DNA from: Phytophthora colocasiae
Lineage: Eukaryota; Oomycota; Peronosporomycetes; Peronosporales; Peronosporaceae
DNA length: 64,000 nucleotides
Reading direction: 5' to 3'
NCBI GenBank assembly: GCA_018806915.1
Contig: JAGKQI010000086.1
Location: 434,001-498,000 of the forward strand
Shown here: positions 12,301 through 25,000 of the stretch, one piece after another
Layout of the letters: each line of letters starts with the position of its first letter
Numbering within the stretch: position 1 is the first letter of the stretch
Notes under the pieces: model-generated
What the model saw: only the letters and a program-made list of their open reading frames with translations
Told to the model about the DNA's origin: nothing
Database searches by the model: none
Position numbers and translations under genes: made by a program

Positions 12301-13472
12301 ATAGCATCGTTTGAAGAACAGCGATACACTCTCGGGGCGAAAACTCCGCAGGCGGGATCAGCGCGCCTTGGACATCCTGAACGAATCCAAACGTCCGGCG
12401 TTGTATCTGCAACTCTGAGATCCAAGCGTCCGTCTGAGCCGGCATTAGGATGCGACGGTTCAGGTATTCCGAAGTCATCGCAGCGGCCCCGATGAACGGT
12501 TCGCACTCCAGGTAGACTTGCGGCCAGCCATGATGGAACTCAGGTGGATAGTTCCTTTCGGAACTGTCCTGCTCCCAGCGTCGGACTTGAGCAGCCACAT
12601 ACTCCTTCGCTTGAACATCAGTCATTAGGGGTTCAGGTGACATCCGTCCACCTTCTGGAGCTTCATGCATCTGAGTGTCTGAGATGTCAAAACGGGGCAC
12701 TGCTTGGGCGGGCACCACAGGCACCTCCGAAAAACGCCGGTCATCCGGAAGCGGCGAATCTTCCGAAATTAATTGCGGCATCTCCACTTCCATAGCGTCC
12801 GGCTGAGATACAACCTCGTCTTCAAGCACAGCTTCTTCACGAACTGGCGATAACGGGCGCACTTCAGTTTTGACTTCTGTCTTGAACTGCGATGATTCTT
12901 CTCGGGCGTCCCCGACCGGAGCCATTCTTCCAGGTGAAGGAGAGTCCGGAACTCGATCCTCCAGGGGACTCCATTTCGACAGCTTCTTCATCAGACACGT
13001 CTGCTCCAGAGTCTTCAGCCTCACTTGAGACGGCGTCATACTCTTCTCCATCGGACTCCTCCAGGCCGGAGTCGTCCACCAGTGCATCATCCGGACGCCT
13101 TTCGATGTCGGATTCAGACACTTCTTCTTCGTCCGGATCCTCGTCGGACCCAGACTCCTCCTGCTCAGGATCACCTTCTTCTCCCGAAGACTCTTCCGAG
13201 CCACTATCCTCCTGGCTCGCGAGGTGCGCGTCCAGTTGATCTGGTTCAGATTCTTCTTCCTCTTCTTCCAGTGATTCCTTCGCTTCCTTGGCCTCCAGGG
13301 CAGCCTTCCGCTTTGCAGCATTCGCCTGACGATTTCTTCTGATAACTGCATCCAAATCTTCATGCTCATCAGGCTGCTGCCCCTTCAACCGACGCGACGA
13401 TCTCGTAGTCATTCCACTTAGAGACGCGTCGCCTCCTCCTTTGCGCGTGCTTCCACTTCCACTTCCAGTCAT
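9164..13472 (-). pseudogene. gag: E1 gag (giant Gag, frameshift plus nonsense)
   Basis: The start is the ATG at 13472-13470, matching E3. The protein has a long acidic Ser-rich N-terminus, a globular block (about 12600-12000), Ser-rich and coiled stretches, a Retrotrans_gag capsid-like domain (about 10290-9840) and CCHC zinc knuckles (CENCRNFGHVKEDC, CERCHKKGHPVRFC) near 9440-9350. Two lesions are seen against E3: a C-run near 12962 is 4 long instead of 6, shifting the frame, and a TAC Tyr codon is TAA at 9997-9995. Open pieces are 13472-12864, 13369-9995 and 9979-9164. It would otherwise be about 1400 aa, several times the usual Gypsy Gag. Confidence 0.88.
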
Positions 13473-13547
13473 AACAACCACACTCGGAAAGTTAGCAAGC
13501 AATCAATCCCCCAAAACTAATCAACAAAATATAAAAAAGATAACTCG

Positions 13548-13583
13548 GTGATATCCTCGGTTCGAATCCGGGCACGCGCACCA
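13548..13583 (-). promoter_or_regulatory. E1 primer binding site (tRNA 3'-end complement, extended)
   Basis: Two bases inside the 5' LTR, the - strand begins TGGTGCGCGTGCCCGGAT. The + strand accordingly looks like the end of a tRNA: T-loop TTCGAAT with T-stem CTCGG/CCGGG, a 7-base acceptor strand, a discriminator A and CCA. Complementarity could run about 36 bases, past the usual 18. E3 and E5 have the same first 18 bases. I could not assign the tRNA isotype. Confidence 0.75.
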
Positions 13584-13585
13584 GC

Positions 13586-15120
13586 TGTGGCGAAGTGGGT
13601 GAACACTTTTGACCGCCCAGGGGGTTGCGTATAGTGTGCCGTCCAAAAGGAACAACCCAGACACTAAAAACTCCAAAAGAGAGTTAGTAGTCAGGTGTCC
13701 AGTTGGAGTGAGTCAGCACCACCTTCCGGTGTCCAAATGGGTGTCCGGAAAGTGGCTTGGCGTGTGACCTTGTGACTACCCTCGTAGGTGTCGTTTGTCT
13801 TCGAACGCGAGGAGTCTGCACCGAAAGTGTTATCTCCAAAAGATTGTAGAAATAGATCCGGAGGGAGAGTGCTAACCAAATAAACACTTCCCAAACGGTG
13901 GTTAATTAGTCCGAAAGTGGGTAAGCACTTATGAGCAAAGTACTTCCCCTCCAACAGTTAACCAAATATACAAGAGAGTTAAACCAAAATATACAACCGC
14001 TTCTTATTCTTTTCGGCCCTCGAGCGGTGGGCACTCCAAATGCCAGTACGACTAGAGCAAAGTCCGGAACACTGGCACAGTTCCGGGGCTCTTTAAACAG
14101 CGCACCACTTCCGATAGATTCACTAGGAATCTCCGGAAGAATAGAATCCAATATATATGTCCCAAATACTATGTAGTATTTAAGAACACACACAACCAAT
14201 ACAGTCCAAACGCACAAGCAGTCAAATCAATCAATTTTAGGGGTGACTACCACTAACCTCCCAAAACGCAGTTATAATATGAAATAATACTCGAAAGTAT
14301 CAACTGGAATATGAAATGGAAGGGGTCACGCCCGGGATACGCCGCCCGGATCACCTTTCCAACTTGGTCTTACCCTGGCGGAGATTCACGCGGCGGTGAC
14401 GCTTGTCGACGCGGCCTGACGCTTGTTCGGCTACACGTGAAGCCCTCTTCTCGAGGCTGGTCCACGGCTCCTCACAGTGTGTCTTGGGAACACCTTCCAA
14501 GACTTTGCACTTGCGCCCTTGGTGGCAAATTGAACTCTCTTTAATGTATAATAGCTAGCACTAGCTAAACATGCAAAAATATACTTGGTTTCACTATGTA
14601 GTAGGGGCGTCTCATCAGGAAGAGGCTTGCGTTTCAGTAGAATACCATAGAGTCAAAGAACACGGAAGAATTCCAGCTGGCTCCGGACACATCATCGTCG
14701 GTCGTCTTGGTCGGTCGGAAATATATGGCCTTGAGTATACCCGAGACTCAACCAGGATACTGGGTACAAACCAGACAGTCTCCGATAGTCAAACGTTAAC
14801 CTCCACTTCGAACCTTCGACTTGATAATTTGGGTCTCGCATATACTCCAAAAATAGAACCCCTTGGTCATGGCGTTACCGAACAGTCACTTGGTTTCGGT
14901 GTTCGAATCATCTGGAGTGCATCTTCCGGAGTATGTCAGGATCTTTTCAAGTCGTTTCCATCTTTTGGAGTCGGCAACCCCTTCCCAGGCTTGCCCTTGT
15001 CCCTTGGCACCCACAATTGTGCCTTAACCCTGAAATCATTTGGACCAGTAATATCGTCAATGCCGCTCTGGCTCTGGGAACCGGCAGTCCATAGAAAATT
15101 TGCAGAGTCACAGCTTCACA
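13586..15120 (-). repeat. E1 5' LTR
   Basis: 1535 bp. It is nearly identical to the E3 LTRs as well as to 666-2199, and it is the less altered of the two E1 LTRs. It should hold the promoter. The only candidate I see is an AT run of the TATATAT type, also found in the E3 5' LTR near 21326. Confidence 0.92.
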
Positions 15121-15124
15121 TGAG
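15121..15124. repeat. Target-site duplication of E1 (right copy, TGAG)
   Basis: It pairs with 662-665. E2 pol resumes immediately after it. Confidence 0.8.
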
Positions 15125-17137
15125 GATGAAAGTGACCTACGTCATTTGGAGTACGTATCCAAGATTCCGGAAAAGTTGATGAAGCCTGAGGTTCCGGAAG
15201 TCAAGATCACTCCAAAAGACAACGGACCAGTTGAACCTCCGGATGGTCATACTCTGAAAGATGAACCGCCAGATGATCAGCCTTCAAGTTCTGTGCGCAT
15301 AAGTGCCCAGGGGCCAGCGGACGATATCCAAGTTGATGGAAGTTCAGATGACAATCCTCCGGTTGGAGAAAATCTCACTGGATCAGAATCTGCCCCCCTG
15401 ACGTTCGCCGCTCGAGTCATGGCTGCGATAGCTCAGAATGATGATGAACCGGTTGGACGTCCAGATGGACCTCCAATGGGACCACTGGAGTTCCAGGCAG
15501 AGCGATGGCGGAGGATCAAGGTCCACCAAGACGCTGACGAGTACTTGTCTGAGCTGAAGTCATTTCTGAAAGGAGAGTTCCAACGGTTCTCCCCCCGGAG
15601 ACTCCGAAAGATTGCCAAGGTCGCAGACCTGTTCACGTTGGACAGTCGAGATGTGCTGTACCGGATGACTACTGTCACCCAGAAGCGTCCACGCGATTTT
15701 TTTGGGTGATTTGAGGTTGGTTGTTCCGGAGTCACTCCGGTCGGATATGCTACATTATGCCCATGAGGATTTCCAAGGTGGTCACCAAGGTATCCGTCGG
15801 ACTCACGAAAAGTTACTCTTGGAGTACTACTGGCCTGGAATGTATGCGGATGTTGAACGGCATGTGAAGGAGTGTGTGGATTGTGCCAGTGGAAAGGGAC
15901 GGCCTCCAAATGGAGGACCGTCACCTGGAAACATCGAACCGGCATATCCATTCCAAGTGGTGTCGATGGATTTCGTCACTCATCTTCCGAAGTCGGCTCG
16001 TGGGAATACGTTCTTATTATTGTTCCAAGATATGTTCTCCGGATATGTCATGTGCAAACCATTGAGTTCAACGACTGCCCAAGATGTTGCTGAAGTCTAC
16101 GAGCAAGTGGTCCTTCAAAAGTTTGGTGCCAGTTCGATGATCCGACATGACCAAGATCCAAGGTTCATGAGTGCGGTGTTCGAATGTTTCCGAAATCTAC
16201 TTGGAAGTCTCCAACGGGCTACTTTAGGATATCGCCCTCAGGCGAACGGTCAACAAGAACGGTCAGTCCAAACGGTCGTCCGAAGTATCCGAGGTTACAT
16301 CATGGAAGCGGATCAGTCCGACTGGGACGACCATGTTGAACGGTTGATGTTGGCTTTGAACACCTCGTTCGATGCCACCCGGTTGGAGACTCCCTTTTAC
16401 TTGGTGCACGGCTGGGACGCCCGGAGTACGATTTCGGCAATGTTGGGTCCAAAGGCCAATAGCCTTCTGGAGCGCACAGCCTATGAGTGGAGACGTAGTG
16501 TGCAACGTGACTACAGTTATGCTGTTGCGTTCGCTGAAGATCTCCAAAAGAAGGCCAAGAGGCACCGGTCGGAGGTCCAAACGCAAAAGTGGAAGGAACT
16601 GTCCGACCGGTTGAAGTCCGGGTTCGAAAAGGGAGGCTGTACATTCCGAAGGTTCAAACGGGACTTAGTCGAAAATTGGCTCACATGTGGCATGGACCTT
16701 TCCGGATTGAAGAGGTGCACGATGACTTCCGAGTGAAGCTCAAGGTTGAGGACACGGGTTACCGTGTCAACCCTTGGGTCCACATCAGTCGCCTGAAGCC
16801 ACGAGCCATCTTCCCGAAACGTCCAACCGTGGAAGTCCAACCGGACGATGACGATGATTTCGACGCTGCCTTGCTTCCCGAAGACAGTTGGGAACCGGAT
16901 GTCGGAAACAACGAGTATGAGGTCGAAAAGATCTTGGATCTCCGATGGTCCAAGCGGACCCGAACTTCCAAAAGAGTCCGAGAGTATCAAGTCAAGTGGA
17001 AAGGTTACGACGAACCAGAATGGCAACCTGTGTCGCAACTCAGCTGCGGTGCCCTGCTCTATGAGTTCAATCAAGGAGCAAGAGTGCGGGCGAGATTCCA
17101 AGCGATGCAGGCAGGGGACGATCATCCCCGGGTCTAG
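15125..17137 (+). pseudogene. pol: E2 pol, integrase and chromodomain (3' piece, frameshifted)
   Basis: This piece continues 1-665. A linker rich in Asp, Glu and Pro is followed by the integrase zinc finger (HYAHEDFQGGHQG to CVDCASGKG, about 15750-15900), the D,D,E catalytic core (about 15960-16300) and a C-terminal chromodomain (about 16915-17030). Lesions against E3: a T-run of 7 near 15700 shifts the frame just before the integrase, and a deletion of about 10 bases near 16636 shifts it again. Three overlapping open pieces result (to 15709, 15702-16736, and from about 16630 to 17137). The stop is TAG at 17135-17137. Confidence 0.88.
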
Positions 17138-17170
17138 ACGTCCAACAAGTCTTATGGCATGTTGGACGTC
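17137..17170 (+). other. Hairpin at the pol stop codon (E2)
   Basis: Arms GACGTCCAACA and TGTTGGACGTC (11 bp, perfect) are separated by 12 bases, beginning at the last base of TAG. The stem sequence differs from that in E1/E3, but the differences keep pairing. The following CCGGGTGG is shared with E3. Confidence 0.65.
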
Positions 17171-17434
17171 CGGGTGGTGTGACTATTGGAACTGTTACGA
17201 CGGACATTGATTTGATTTTGATTGTATCTTTTGGAGTGTTCGAGTGACTGTGGACATGTTAGAGATTGGTGTTTTCGAATGGTGAAAATTGGAGACGAGA
17301 TGGTGAGCTATGACGAGATGGAACAGTGATGGAAATGAAGGTGAGTGTATTCTGGATGATTATAGTGGGGTCACTACGTATGAAATATGCAAGGCTACGA
17401 AGGCATCCAGATGGAAAAAAACTCGCTTGGACTT
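17171..17434. other. E2 spacer between pol and antisense ORF
   Basis: About 260 bp in the same position as the E1 and E3 spacers. I see no gene in it. Confidence 0.5.
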
Positions 17435-20216
17435 TCATAGTGCCCACAGGTCAGAGAACTTCACGCGTTGTCTCGCCGGAATCAACTTGGCTCGAACGTC
17501 AGGTGGGAGGTGCGCAATGCGCTCCTTGTCCGACTTGGAATGGCCCCATTGGGCTCGTCCAGGTTCACGCTTGTCCAAGATCTTCAACTGCTCTTGGACA
17601 GTATACGGCGCCGAAGTGTCCGGGTTGACGTGCTTTGGATCCATGAGAATCCAGTGGCACAGCTTGTGCGGGTACGCCCAGATGCCAGGCTCCATGTCGG
17701 GATCCAGCTCCGTTTGGAGTGCGAGAACGCGCTTCCGGAAGGACGCTTGGTGGTTCGACCGATCATTCTGCATCTGACGTACGAGAGCGGGAGCATCGGC
17801 CGAACCATCCAATGTCAACCTGTGACCAGCGTTCCAGAACGACCGGACATTCTGTGAGACGAACTTGATCCACCGACCCAACGCTTCCACCGTGTCATCC
17901 GAGAGGTCATCGCGTTTGTGAAAGAAGAACGTTTGGGTCCGGTTGGAGAACATCTCACTCCAAGGCGCGTCCGCCATGAGCTGCTGGATCTCTGAGAACT
18001 TGGGTGTCGAACGGGACTTCAAGATCTTGATGTCCCAACGGTTGGGTGCGTAGTCCGGGAATCCAAACGTCTGGAGCGACACCCCATACATGGGGTCCCC
18101 ACGCTTCACCCGGACTCCGTAGTGCAGCCATGACTTGTTCTCGTCGTCCGGACTCTTGATCACTTCTTTCTCCGACTGGGTAAGGTCTTCGTAGACCTTC
18201 CGAGCGAGAGCCGTCCGGGCAGACTTCGTCCGACGAGACTTCTTGGAGGATTTCGGTGGCAGGTGTGCTGCTGGAGCTCAGACGACGGCGTGCAGAACGC
18301 GGAGGAGGAGTCTTGATATCTTCCTCCTCTTCTTCTTCTTCAGCATTTCCGTCGTCGTCCGGGTGGAAGTCCTCGTCCTTGGACTTGTCATCCTTGTCTT
18401 CGACCAGAGCGTCAGGATCGGGATCTTCTTCAACTCCAGACTCGCCTTACACCATTGGACCCCAGAACTCCGGCTGAACGTCTTGCTCCACGAGATTAGC
18501 CAGAATGGCATCGGCCATACTGAAGTAGCGGCGAGGGACGTACTTTGTCCAGTGGACGTCGTCCAGTGCGTTCCAGTACATCATCCGGACAAGCATCGAG
18601 AGGAGGACATCCGACTGGAAGCCAAAGTGAGCCGAACGATCATCGTTCAGCCACTCGATCACACTTGGAAACGGGACGCCCGTGCGAATCAGCATCTGGA
18701 CGTCCAAGCGGAGATCCTCCCAAGCAACCGGGTGATCTGCCAGAGACTTCCGAGCCTTCTCCACAGTCCAAGACAACGGGTACTTGTCGGAGAGACAGTC
18801 TTCGTTGGAGTGAGCAATCCACCCATCGGGTCGCTCTTGAACCTCCTCTGGAGCCTTTCGAGACTTCTTGCGGCGCTTGGAGCTTGAAGGTCCGGTTGGA
18901 GGTCCAGATCGCTTCTTGGAGGACGACGAACCGGAAGACTTGGACGAAGTCTTCGTCAGGTCGATCTCGCCGCCGGCCGGAGGATCGCTCTCCTTGGATT
19001 CATCACCGTCTTCCGAACGAGGAAGTTGCGTGAATGGCGGGAACGTGTGCCGAGTGTCATCTGGAGTCATCACAGTAATCATGGTACGCCAGGACGACGG
19101 CACTGGGACCCCATCGCGAAAGTGAATCAAAAGTTCCAAGAGACGCTCCCAGTTCAACTGGAGCTCCGAATTTCCATTTCCACCGTGACCGAGAAAGTTC
19201 ATGAGTCCAACTGGACTGAAAGATTGGCGAGACTTGGCGGCGGCTAGTTGCTGTTGCAAATCTCGAACCTGACGCTGGAGACCTTGCTTGTCGCGCTTGT
19301 GTTCTTGGATGAGCTGTAAAGTGTCAGCTCGGAAGTTCTGCACGAGTTCCTCCTTCTCGGCTGCCGACATCGATGCAAGCCGTTCCAGGGCTTGAATTTT
19401 CAGCTGAGACTCACGTTTCAAGTTGTCCAAGGAATCCTGGACAGCCGGTGCATCCGTCACCGCCGCGTCTGTATCTTCGAGCAGTGTCTGGTTCCGGGAG
19501 AGCTTCTGGATGACGCGGCGAAGGAGAGAAACCGTCCCGAACACGCGACGCGCGAGACCTTCGGGTTCGAACTGCGTCAGGATAGACGCAACTTCCCGTC
19601 GGACCAGCAGGTTGTTCATTTCGGAATCCAGGGCATCCCCATCCAGAGGACGACCTCGGGGCACCAACACGCGATAGTCCAAGTTCACTTTATCATCGAA
19701 GAACTGGAACAACTCGGACTTCTCTGCAGTTGACAGACTCTCCAGCTGGACCATGCCCTCCAGACCACCATACCCATCTTGGACGAAGACACCAGGCTCC
19801 AAGTGGCGATCTGCCAATGGGACTCCAGCGATACGGACGCGCTCGTCGGAGCTCATGTCCTCCAAAGTGTAATGACCGGGCCCTAACGTGAGAGTGGATA
19901 CAGCCTTGCGCTTGAACAATCCGACGCTGGAGGCCTCTCTGATGGTCACGAGCGAGCCAGGTACCTTCGCCGTGTCTGGGAAAGGAGGTGCAGGAGGCTC
20001 CGACGCGTGGCCACTGCCGTCTTCCTCCTCCCTGAAGTCATCCTCAGCCGTGGAACCGCTGGGAGCCGCTCCGGCAGACACTTCCGTGCCGCCACCACCG
20101 TCGTCGTCGGCGCCAGTCGCCGCAAGAGCATCGGAAGATGCGCGTGAAGTCGAGGCGCCTGTCGCAGGTGCGTCGTACGCCGAGGCGCTGCTTGGGGTCG
20201 CCATCAATGCGTTCAA
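17435..20216 (-). pseudogene. E2 antisense ORF (long form, one stop and one frameshift)
   Basis: Function unknown. Read from the ATG at 20216. It has an Ala/Ser-rich leader, an acidic patch, the conserved block (QDGYGGLE, SLSTAEK, FGTVSLLRRV) at about 19790-19490 shared with E1/E3, then a coiled coil (about 19430-19240), a globular stretch, a Lys/Arg/Ser-rich segment that could be a nuclear signal (about 18930-18850) and another globular stretch to a stop at 18449-18447. The same frame continues past that stop with a strongly acidic linker, and a frameshift near 18240 leads into the last open piece (18163-17435), rich in Trp and Phe. The intact protein would be about 900 residues. It lies opposite and convergent to E2 pol. 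Confidence 0.7.
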
Positions 20217-20363
20217 GAGCTTGGAAATCGGGTTATGATTGGCGAACTGCCGTTTGGATTTGATTTAAGTCTTGATTGGGTAATTTGGGACGGGGCGCAG
20301 AAAGGAAGCGACCTCCGCCAGTTGAAGAACGGAGTTAGAGTTTGCTGAGAAAGGAGAGAGAAA
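20217..20363. other. E2 leader of the antisense ORF, cut by E3
   Basis: About 150 bp upstream of the antisense start. It ends in AGAGAAA, whose last four bases (20360-20363, GAAA) are the left E3 target duplication. The sequence resumes at 48937. Confidence 0.6.
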
Positions 20364-21896
20364 TGTGAAGCTGTGACTCTGCAAATTTTCTATGGACTGC
20401 CGGTTCCCAGAGCCAGAGCGGCATTGACGATATTACTGGTCCAAATGATTTCAGGGTTAAGGCACAATTGTGGGTGCCAAGGGACAAGGGCAAGCCTGGG
20501 AAGGGGTTGCCGACTCCAAAAGATGGAAACGACTTGAAAAGATCCTGACATACTCCGGAAGATGCACTCCAGATGATTCGAACACCGAAACCAAGTGACT
20601 GTTCGGTAACGCCATGACCAAGGGGTTCTATTTTTGGAGTATATGCGAGACCCAAATTATCAAGTCGAAGGTTCGAAGTGGAGGTTAACGTTTGACTATC
20701 GGAGACTGTCTGGTTTGTACCCAGTATCCTGGTTGAGTCTCGGGTATACTCAAGGCCATATATTTCCGACCGACCAAGACGACCGACGATGATGTGTCCG
20801 GAGCCAGCTGGAATTCTTCCATGTTCTTCGCCTCTATGGTATTCTACTGAAACGCAAGCCTCTTCCTGATGAGACGCCCCTACTACATAGTGAAACCAAG
20901 TATATTTTTGCATGTTTAGCTAGTGCTAGCTATTATACATTAAAGAGAGTTCAATTTGCCACCAAGGGCGCAAGTGCAAAGTCTTGGAAGGTGTTCCCAA
21001 GACACACTGTGAGGAGCCGTGGACCAGCCTCGAGAAGAGGGCTTCACGTGTAGCCGAACAAGCGTCAGGCCGCGTCGACAAGCGTCACCGCCGCGTGAAT
21101 CTCCGCCAGGGTAAGACCAAGTTGGAAAGGTGATCCGGGCGGCGTATCCCGGGCGTGACCCCTTCCATTTCATATTCCAGTTGATACTTTCGAGTATTAT
21201 TTCATATTATAACTGCGTTTTGGGAGGTTAGTGGTAGTCACCCCTAAAATTGATTGATTTGACTGCTTGTGCGTTTGGACTGTATTGGTTGTGTGTGTTC
21301 TTAAATACTACATAGTATTTGGGACATATATATTGGATTCTATTCTTCCGGAGATTCCTAGTGAATCTATCGGAAGTGGTGCGCTGTTTAAAGAGCCCCG
21401 GAACTGTGCCAGTGTTCCGGACTTTGCTCTAGTCGTACTGGCATTTGGAGTGCCCACCGCTCGAGGGCCGAAAAGAATAAGAAGCGGTTGTATATTTTGG
21501 TTTAACTCTCTTGTATATTTGGTTAACTGTTGGAGGAAGTACTTTGCTCATAAGTGCTTACCCACTTTCGGACTAATTAACCACCGTTTGGGAAGTGTTT
21601 ATTTGGTTAGCACTCTCCCTCCGGATCTAGTTCTACAATCTTTTGGAGATAACACTTTCGGTGCAGACTCCTCGCGTTCGAAGACAAACGACACCTACGA
21701 GGGTAGTCACAAGGTCACACGCCAAGCCACTTTCCGGACACCCATTTGGACACCGGAAGGTGGTGCTGACTCACTCCAACTGGACACCTGACTACTAACT
21801 CTCTTTTGGAGTTTTTAGTGTCTGGGTTGTTCCTTTTGGACGGCACACTATACGCAACCCCCTGGGCGGTCAAAAGTGTTCACCCACTTCGCCACA
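20364..21896 (+). repeat. E3 5' LTR
   Basis: 1533 bp, TGTGAAGCTG to CTTCGCCACA. An AT-rich TATATAT near 21326-21332 is the only TATA-like sequence noticed; the transcription start is not identifiable by eye. One small deletion near 21537 separates it from the 3' LTR. Confidence 0.93.
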
Positions 21897-21898
21897 GC

Positions 21899-21934
21899 TG
21901 GTGCGCGTGCCCGGATTCGAACCGAGGATATCAC
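21899..21934 (+). promoter_or_regulatory. E3 primer binding site
   Basis: TGGTGCGCGTGCCCGGAT starts two bases after the LTR and continues with the complement of a whole tRNA T-arm (TCGAACCGAG), identical to E1. Confidence 0.75.
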
Positions 21935-22009
21935 CGAGTTATCTTTTTTATATTTTGTTGATTAGTTTTGGGGGATTGGTTGCTTGCTAACTTTCCAAGT
22001 GTGGTTGTT

Positions 22010-25000
22010 ATGACTGGAAGTGGAAGTGGAAGCACGCGCAAAGGAGGAGGCGACGCGTCTCTAAGTGGAATGACTACGAGATCGTCGCGTCGGTTGAAGG
22101 GGCAGCAGCCTGATGAGCATGAAGATTTGGATGCAGTTATCAGAAGAAATCGTCAGGCGAATGCTGCAAAGCGGAAGGCTGCCCTGGAGGCCAAGGAAGC
22201 GAAGGAATCACTGGAAGAAGAGGAAGAAGAATCTGAACCAGATCAACTGGACGCGCACCTCGCGAGCCAGGAGGATAGTGGCTCGGAAGAGTCTTCGGGA
22301 GAAGAAGGTGATCCTGAGCAGGAGGAGTCTGGGTCCGACGAGGATCCGGACGAAGAAGAAGTGTCTGAATCCGACATCGAAAGGCGTCCGGATGATGCAC
22401 TGGTGGACGACTCCGGCCTGGAGGAGTCCGATGGAGAAGAGTATGACGCCGTCTCAAGTGAGGCTGAAGACTCTGGAGCAGACGTGTCTGATGAAGAAGC
22501 TGTCGAAATGGAGTCCCCCCTGGAGGATCGAGTTCCGGACTCTCCTTCACCTGGAAGAATGGCTCCGGTCGGGGACGCCCGAGAAGAATCATCGCAGTTC
22601 AAGACAGAAGTCAAAACTGAAGTGCGCCCGTTATCGCCAGTTCGTGAAGAAGCTGTGCTTGAAGACGAGGTTGTATCTCAGCCGGACGCTATGGAAGTGG
22701 AGATGCCGCAATTAATTTCGGAAGATTCGCCGCTTCCGGATGACCGGCGTTTTTCGGAGGTGCCTGTGGTGCCCGCCCAAGCAGTGCCCCGTTTTGACAT
22801 CTCAGACACTCAGATGCATGAAGCTCCAGAAGGTGGACGGATGTCACCTGAACCCCTAATGACTGATGTTCAAGCGAAGGAGTATGTGGCTGCTCAAGTC
22901 CGACGCTGGGAGCAGGACAGTTCCGAAAGGAACTATCCACCTGAGTTCCATCATGGCTGGCCGCAAGTCTACCTGGAGTGCGAACCGTTCATCGGGGCCG
23001 CTGCGATGACTTCGGAATACCTGAACCGTCGCATCCTAATGCCGGCTCAGACGGACGCTTGGATCTCAGAGTTGCAGATACAACGCCGGACGTTTGGATT
23101 CGTTCAGGATGTCCAAGGCGCGCTGATCCCGCCTGCGGAGTTTTCGCCCCGAGAGTGTATCGCTGTTCTTCAAACGATGCTATTCGAGGCTGGGTTCAGT
23201 TTCGTCAACTTGGTTCCAGGATGGTTTAGGACGCGAGTGTTCAAGGTCCACCCGGATTTGGTTCGACAAGTGGTTGGTGACGTGTTTCGGTTGCTTGTGG
23301 TTGAGATGATCGAGTGGAGACAAGTTATGCTCCGTGCTCACGAGTACATCAGAATTTTGGAGACTTCTGGAAGACAAGGATTATATCAACAACATCCAGA
23401 AGTGTTTCGTCATGGTGAAAGTGTTGTCATTTCGGATTACGAGACCTCACTATTCGGTCGAGACTTTGCGAGACAGCTCCAGTTGGCAGGTTTCCGTAAG
23501 ACAAGAAGTCCAAGGGGGCCACCCCAAGGAGAGGTCCAGCCGAAACGTCTTCAACGTGTCATGCCCAGAGCGCCATCGTCCATCCCGTCGCCCGCGTCAT
23601 CTTCGCTGCCGTCTGTGCCGTCATCGGTACTGCGGAATCTGGAGGCGAGCCAGGGTGATCAGTCGTCCAAGAGCGCCATGTCATCCAGCAGAGCCTCTTC
23701 GGAACGCACGAACTCGGCTCGATCTTCGAGTATGTTTGCATCTTCGGGAGGTTCCAGTGAGTCCATGGCGAGCGCTACATCAGGATCGCGAACTTCGCGA
23801 GAAAGCACTTCTGATTCTTCGGGATTCGGGATGAGTTGGAGTGGGGGCAGTCATATGCCCTTCTCCAGATTCGCGCCCATGGCGATGTCAGCTCGGAGCT
23901 TCGGAGGACCGATGTCGATGGAGTCTGGAATGTCTTTTCAGATCACGCATGGAAATCCAAGTGGGGCCCGTGAGGATGTGAGTCGCAATGATGCCGTACC
24001 AGACTCGAAGGTTGACCTGCAGAAGAAGAAGCGTGCCAAGCCTTCTCCAAAACGGCGAGAGGCAGCTCGAGAAGCCCGTCAAGCCAGATCTTCTGAGGCA
24101 CATGATGAACTGAAGCCCGAAGGCCGACGTCGCGAGAGTCCCAGTGAATCTGCCAGGTCGGAGCGTCCGTCCAAGTCAGCTAGCTCTGGTTCCACACAAG
24201 TCGCGCTGAACACGATGTTCCAGCTGCAGAAGGTGATGGCACGAATGGAAGACCAGCAAGGGTCGGCGCTACAGAAGATGTCAAGCGACCTGGATTCCAA
24301 ATTGGAGCGCTTGCTGGACTCGAGGATTCAAGGGATGTTCCCGAAGCAGGAGCCGACTCAAGTGTTTACCACTACGCAAGTCGTCCCAGCAGAGCCACGT
24401 CCTGATGAAGATCATTCCGCAGAGCGTTTATCCAGAGAGCAACGTCATAAGAAGAAGAGCACCAAGTCGAAGCGTAACTCGTCTGATGACCGGAAGGTGT
24501 TCGACCTTCAGCGCGAGCTGGATGCGTCCGAGGCTGCGAGGAAGAAGGAGCGTGAGATGTCGACGGCGGTGCAGAAGTTCTTGGCCTCGAAAATTCGCGA
24601 CTTAAAGGCAAAGACGTCAGGACCGTCCGTTAGTGCAGCTCAAGGTGGGACATCTTCTGATTTGGCAACTTTACACCCAGTATCCAGTGCCCCATCCCAG
24701 AGCACGTCCCATTCGGAATCCCAGAAAACAGATGTTCGGAATCCTGACGAAGCTTTTGCCGCTCAACTGGCCGCCGCCCTCAAAGTTGTTTCTGGTGAGA
24801 CGAAGGCGTCCAAGACTCCTGAGTCCAGGAAGCACCATGACGGCAAGGCAAGGGGGGCGAGCGACCCCGAACGGAGAAGATCATCTGAAGTAAGACCTCG
24901 AAGAGAAGCATCAGGCGATGGATCCCGGAGAAGGGCGTCGAGGAATGGGACAGACGCGCCGAGGAAGAGCTCAGCGTCAAGTAAGGGCCAGTCTTCTAAG

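Larger units (their letters stand above)
666..15120 (-). mobile_element. E1: full-length Gypsy (chromodomain) retrotransposon, - strand, inserted in E2 pol
   Basis: Two near-identical LTRs (666-2199 and 13586-15120) flank, in transcript order from right to left, a primer binding site, gag, protease-RT-RNase H-RNase H-integrase-chromodomain, then an antisense ORF and a polypurine tract. The element is about 14.5 kb, large for Gypsy because of a giant gag and the antisense ORF. It is the same family as E3, in opposite orientation. At least three inactivating changes (gag frameshift, gag nonsense, protease nonsense) mean this copy cannot supply its own proteins. The antisense ORF remains open. 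Confidence 0.93.

Noticed and set aside
13541..13583. A tRNA gene (T-arm, acceptor and CCA visible)
   Set aside because: Only the 3' half is tRNA-like, the CCA is encoded, and it sits two bases from an LTR in three elements, so it is the primer binding site.
14571..15179. Frames of 100-200 codons inside the E1/E3 LTRs (also at 20913-20335, 21267-21791, 48301-48612)
   Set aside because: They recur only because the LTR copies are near-identical. They run past LTR borders into other sequence, are broken in the diverged E2 LTR, and have no recognisable protein features.
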